DNA of 64,000 nt from contig NZ_LR812090.1 in assembly GCF_903772925.1 (NCBI RefSeq), positions 748,629 to 812,628 on the forward strand, read 5' to 3'. The notes under the pieces are model-generated. The model had not been told where the DNA came from and made no database searches. It was given only the letters and a program-made list of their open reading frames with translations. The position numbers and the translations under genes are program-made. The number at the start of each line of letters is the position of its first letter. Within the stretch, counting starts at the first letter, position 1. The stretch comes from Alteromonas macleodii. Lineage in GTDB: Bacteria; Pseudomonadota; Gammaproteobacteria; Enterobacterales; Alteromonadaceae. Of the stretch, positions 60,978 to 64,000 are shown in pieces.

Positions 60978-61822
60978 TACTGGTTAAGCTCTCGGTGACG
61001 AATTTGAACATCAGGATGTATTTCACTGAAGGTTTTCGACAAGGTTTGGGCAATATAGACAGAGCGGTGCTGGCCGCCAGTGCAACCAATCGCTACCGTT
61101 ACATAGCTTCTATTGTTGCGCTCTAGGTGAGGAAGCCATGTGGTCATTAAGTTCTGTATCTGCCAGATAAATTTGGTTACTACAGGTTGTGAGCCTAAAA
61201 ATACCTCCACGGGGGCATCTAACCCAGTAAGGTGTCTAAGGTCAGGTTCCCAATGAGGGTTGGGAAGGAAGCGCGCATCAAAAACATAATCTGCGTCTTT
61301 AGGAATGCCATGTTTAAAGCCAAACGACTCAAACACAAGCACAAGGCGTGAGCTTTTCTTACCCAGGATACGCTCTCGAATTAACTCTGCCAGTTGGTGA
61401 ATGGTAAGCTTATCTGTGTCTAAATATAAATCTGCGCGTTCAGCAATAGGAGCAAGGAGCGCAGATTCTGCTCTGATAGCTTCTGATAGAGACTTATTTA
61501 GTTTAGCTAAAGGATGAAGACGGCGAGTTTCGCTAAACCGCTTGACCAGTACGTCATCGCTTGCGTCAATGTACACTATAGTCATCGACCAAGAAGAAGG
61601 CAGATAATCTAGAATCTCTACCAAGTCATCTGGATTTTTGGGAAGATTCCTTACGTCGATACTTACTGCAACTTGGTCGTATTCATCAACAACAGTATGG
61701 GTGAGGGTGGGAAGCAAATTTACTGGGATATTATCAACACAGTAATAACCTAAGTCTTCCAAAGCGCGAAGTGCGACAGACTTACCAGACCCTGAACGAC
61801 CACTGATTATGATCAGCTTCAC
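60977..61822 (-). CDS. rapZ: RNase adapter protein RapZ
   Basis: A P-loop protein that in E. coli presents the sRNA GlmZ to RNase E and so controls GlmS. The 281-residue product shows Walker A GRSGSGKS (residues 8-15), VSIDVRNLPKNPDDL, the DARFLPNPHWEPDLRHLTG block and the C-terminal GCTGGQHRSVYIAQ. Length equals E. coli RapZ (284). Its C-terminal RNA-binding basic tail is short. Confidence 0.95.
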   Translation of the reverse strand: MKLIIISGRSGSGKSVALRALEDLGYYCVDNIPVNLLPTLTHTVVDEYDQVAVSIDVRNLPKNPDDLVEILDYLPSSWSMTIVYIDASDDVLVKRFSETRRLHPLAKLNKSLSEAIRAESALLAPIAERADLYLDTDKLTIHQLAELIRERILGKKSSRLVLVFESFGFKHGIPKDADYVFDARFLPNPHWEPDLRHLTGLDAPVEVFLGSQPVVTKFIWQIQNLMTTWLPHLERNNRSYVTVAIGCTGGQHRSVYIAQTLSKTFSEIHPDVQIRHRELNQ

Positions 61823-61905
61823 CTAAACTCTCCCTTATATTCTGGTTTCATCACATACGCGTTGTTGAATAAAGCGCCTATCTATAATGTATAGGCTCTT
61901 ATGGC

Positions 61906-62349
61906 TTAACTTAATGCAGAAATAATCTCGTCGCTGGTTGTTGCACGGCGTATTGTTTTAATTGTTTCTTTGTCACTGAGCTTACCTGCTACGGTAGCCA
62001 GTGTTTGAAGGTGTCCTTCGGTTTGCTCTTCGGGAACGAGTAGCGCAAAAAATATGTCTACGGGCTTTTCATCTAGGGCATCAAAGTTGATAGCTGGTGT
62101 GCTTGTTACAACAATTGCTATTACCTTCTCAAGGCCAGCCAGGCGACCGTGAGGCAGTGCTATGCCGTTGCCAATACCCGTGCTACCCATACGTTCTCGA
62201 GCCATTAAGCTATTTAAAACCGTTGCCTGGTCGATGTTATCATTTTGCTTGGCAGCGATATCAGCGATGATCTCAAGAATTCGCTTTTTACTATTACACT
62301 GAACCGCACACTCGGTGCGGTCCAGACTTACGATGGCTTGTATATCCAT
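61906..62349 (-). CDS. ptsN: Nitrogen PTS EIIA protein
   Basis: The terminal phospho-acceptor of the nitrogen PTS; regulates potassium uptake and other targets in relatives. The 147-residue PTS EIIA type 2 domain has the active His67 in GNGIALPHGRL and the block VDIFFALLVPEEQTEGHLQTLA. It lies 13 bases after hpf and 83 before rapZ. Confidence 0.95.
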   Translation of the reverse strand: MDIQAIVSLDRTECAVQCNSKKRILEIIADIAAKQNDNIDQATVLNSLMARERMGSTGIGNGIALPHGRLAGLEKVIAIVVTSTPAINFDALDEKPVDIFFALLVPEEQTEGHLQTLATVAGKLSDKETIKTIRRATTSDEIISALS

Positions 62350-62362
62350 ACTTAATTAACTA

Positions 62363-62650
62363 CTAATGTTTTTTCAGTTTTTCCTTATGCTTGATTACCT
62401 GCCGGTCGAGTTTATCAACCATGCTGTCAATCGCCGCATACATGTCGGTATTTTCTGAGGATGCGAATACTTCAGCGCCACTTAAATGAACAGTCGCTTC
62501 GGCTTTTTGATTTAATTTTTCAACGTTCAGGATGACATGCACATTAGAAATGTGATCAAAGTGACGTTCAAGTTTGCTGAACTTCGTATCGACATAATTA
62601 CGCAAAGAGTCGGTGATTTCGACATGATGACCAGTGAGGTTGATTTGCAT
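62363..62650 (-). CDS. hpf: Ribosome hibernation promoting factor
   Basis: Short-form HPF, which helps dimerise ribosomes to 100S in stationary phase. The 95-residue beta-alpha-beta protein starts MQINLTGHHVEITDSLRNYV and contains DTKFSKLERHFDHI and DMYAAIDSMVDKLDRQVIKHK. It follows rpoN by 30 bases. Confidence 0.95.
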   Translation of the reverse strand: MQINLTGHHVEITDSLRNYVDTKFSKLERHFDHISNVHVILNVEKLNQKAEATVHLSGAEVFASSENTDMYAAIDSMVDKLDRQVIKHKEKLKKH

Positions 62651-62680
62651 ATTTCGTCTTCCTTATATATTTAAGCCTAG

Positions 62681-64000
62681 TTAAATAAGGCTTTTGCGTT
62701 GGTTCGACGGTGGGATCGATAACGATTCCCGATATTTTGCTATTGTTCGCCGAGCGACTTTTATGCCTTGCTCTGCCAACAACGAAGCAATCTTGCTATC
62801 ACTTAGCGGCTTGCTAGGATTTTCCGCAGCCACTAACTTCTTGATCAATGCACGAATCGCTGTAGATGAACATTCACCACCTGACTCAGTTGCTACGTGG
62901 CTTGAGAAGAAATACTTCAATTCGAAGATACCACGAGGCGTATGCATATACTTTTGCGTTGTCACACGGGAAATAGTCGATTCGTGCATATCTACCATTT
63001 CTGCGACATCATTTAGCACCATTGGTTTCATCATTTCCGGGCCGTGCTCAAAAAAGCCCATTTGCTGCTGCACAATACAATTTGCGACCTTCATTAAGGT
63101 ATCGTTACGAGATTCAAGGCTCTTTATGAACCACTTGGCCTCTTGCATGTGTGAGCGGATGAATTGTGAATCGCTACTGTTCTTAGCACGGCGACTCATT
63201 GCTGCGTACTGTTGATTTACGCTTAATTTCGGCAGACTGTCGGGGTTCAGCTCAACCACCCAACGGCCATTTTTCTTGGTTACTGAGACATCAGGAATAA
63301 CGTACTCAGGCTCTTTAGTAACTAAAGCACTACCTGGGCGAGGATTCAAGGTTTGAAGTAAACGCATTGCTTCGCGCAGCTGATCTTCTTTTAATCGGCT
63401 CTTACGCATTAGGGTGCGGTAGTCTTTACTGCTCAGTAAATCTGAATATTCCTCAATAAGCTGCTTCGCTTCAGAAAGCCACGGCGTGTCTTCTGAAAAC
63501 TGGCGCAATTGCACCATAAGACATTCTTGAGGGGTACGAGAACCTGAACCAATGGGGTCGAACATTTGAATGCGCTTAAGTACACATTCTATTTCGTCCA
63601 TTTCGATAGGCTCTTCAAGATCATCATCGTTGACCGCTTCTAAGATATCGTCAAGAGTAACGGTCAAATAACCTGATTCGTCAATCGAATCGATGATTGC
63701 AGTAGCAATGGCGCGGTCAGTATCCGAAAAATGAGTGAGGCGCATTTGCCAAAGCAAGTGCTCTTGGATGTCTTCAGTGGTTTCACCTTGAAAGATTTGT
63801 TCATCATCATTAGATGGACCAGGTGCAGGCGCAGAAGAAGCGGAATAATACTCATCCCAAGTGCTGTCGATAGGTAGCTCATCGGGAAGGTCATTCTTCT
63901 CCAGTGCATCTCCTGCTTCTAGCGTGTCGCTTGATGCAGAAGCTGTCGCTTCAGCAGCGCTATCGTCACTATCGACATTGTTCTTTTCTACTTGTGGCTC
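62681..64000 (-). CDS. rpoN: RNA polymerase sigma-54 factor (5' end outside the window)
   Basis: The sigma factor for nitrogen, motility and other enhancer-dependent promoters. The reading frame stays open from the stop at 62681 to the right edge, so the N-terminal region I is cut off. A TTG at 63757 is not the start: sequence before it ([12 protein letters not shown], then [19 protein letters not shown]) matches E. coli RpoN. Seen are an acidic linker (region II, about 63800-64000), the core-binding part ([20 protein letters not shown]), the helix-turn-helix and the RpoN box ([10 protein letters not shown]) near the C-terminus. It heads the hpf-ptsN-rapZ-ptsO series. Confidence 0.96.
   Translation of the reverse strand, partial: EPQVEKNNVDSDDSAAEATASASSDTLEAGDALEKNDLPDELPIDSTWDEYYSASSAPAPGPSNDDEQIFQGETTEDIQEHLLWQMRLTHFSDTDRAIATAIIDSIDESGYLTVTLDDILEAVNDDDLEEPIEMDEIECVLKRIQMFDPIGSGSRTPQECLMVQLRQFSEDTPWLSEAKQLIEEYSDLLSSKDYRTLMRKSRLKEDQLREAMRLLQTLNPRPGSALVTKEPEYVIPDVSVTKKNGRWVVELNPDSLPKLSVNQQYAAMSRRAKNSSDSQFIRSHMQEAKWFIKSLESRNDTLMKVANCIVQQQMGFFEHGPEMMKPMVLNDVAEMVDMHESTISRVTTQKYMHTPRGIFELKYFFSSHVATESGGECSSTAIRALIKKLVAAENPSKPLSDSKIASLLAEQGIKVARRTIAKYRESLSIPPSNQRKSLI

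Noticed and set aside
62694..63215. 173-codon frame opposite rpoN
   Set aside because: Lies wholly within the conserved rpoN coding region; shadow.
63755..63757. TTG as start of a shortened rpoN
   Set aside because: Conserved sigma-54 sequence continues upstream in frame to the window edge.
63664..63909. Separate 81-codon minus-strand frame near the right edge
   Set aside because: It is out of frame with rpoN, whose own frame is open and conserved across the same bases.
1..64000. tRNA, rRNA, insertion sequences, integrases of mobile elements, toxin-antitoxin or phage-defence genes
   Set aside because: None recognised on either strand; the only integrase-like gene is housekeeping xerD.

Overview
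The window reads as a chromosome segment of a marine gammaproteobacterium of the Alteromonadaceae, most likely Alteromonas or a close relative. This rests on gene order and on protein similarity to remembered E. coli orthologues; no database search was run. Several core blocks keep the order familiar from gammaproteobacteria: lptD-surA-pdxA-rsmA-apaG-apaH with djlA divergent, xerD-dsbC-recJ, recO-pdxJ-acpS, rlmD-relA-mazG, rplM-rpsI, petABC-sspAB and rpoN-hpf-ptsN-rapZ-HPr. No rRNA, tRNA, CRISPR array, transposase or prophage was seen.

Layout. 1-12 kb: two aconitase B genes of different subfamilies flank a secreted nucleosidase, a secreted esterase with TPRs, a small lipoprotein and a periplasmic ATP-dependent DNA ligase; then come a DUF192 lipoprotein and lysC. 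12-22 kb: a SOUL haem-binding protein, a chemoreceptor and the outer-membrane biogenesis block apaH to lptD. 22-34 kb: a dense + strand run covering chaperone, recombination, disulfide, pyridoxine, lipid, rRNA modification and stringent-response genes. 34-43 kb: an accessory stretch with a siderophore-type TonB receptor, a PepSY membrane protein and a Fur-box-like site, then YbaN/DUF454, HMG-CoA reductase, a receptor with a His/Glu/Asp-rich N-terminus and a TPR protein. 43.4-56.3 kb: rplM-rpsI and petABC-sspAB, separated by a five-gene cassette (ECF sigma factor, FecR, STN-type TonB receptor, M14 carboxypeptidase, AbgB-like M20 hydrolase). 56.4-64 kb: two spondin-domain proteins divergent from an OmpR-type regulator with a degenerate receiver, mgtE, and the rpoN-PTSNtr block. 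rpoN runs off the right edge.

The most interesting system is the cassette at 44.4-52.0 kb. The same bipartite sequence, GGAGGG-N12-CTGCGTATTAA, stands before both the sigma gene and the receptor gene with identical spacing and nowhere else that I noticed. It looks like the promoter recognised by the cassette's own sigma factor. The two hydrolases resemble families that remove glutamate (cytosolic-carboxypeptidase-like M14, and p-aminobenzoyl-glutamate hydrolase AbgB), so a surface-signalled uptake and processing system for glutamylated compounds is a reasonable hypothesis.

Other points of note are the duplicated aconitases, the pseudo-receiver regulator next to a palindrome, a 16-bp perfect inverted repeat before sspA, a structured leader before rplM, and several start codons that should be moved (acnB, rlmD, pdxA, dsbC, rplM, petA and others).
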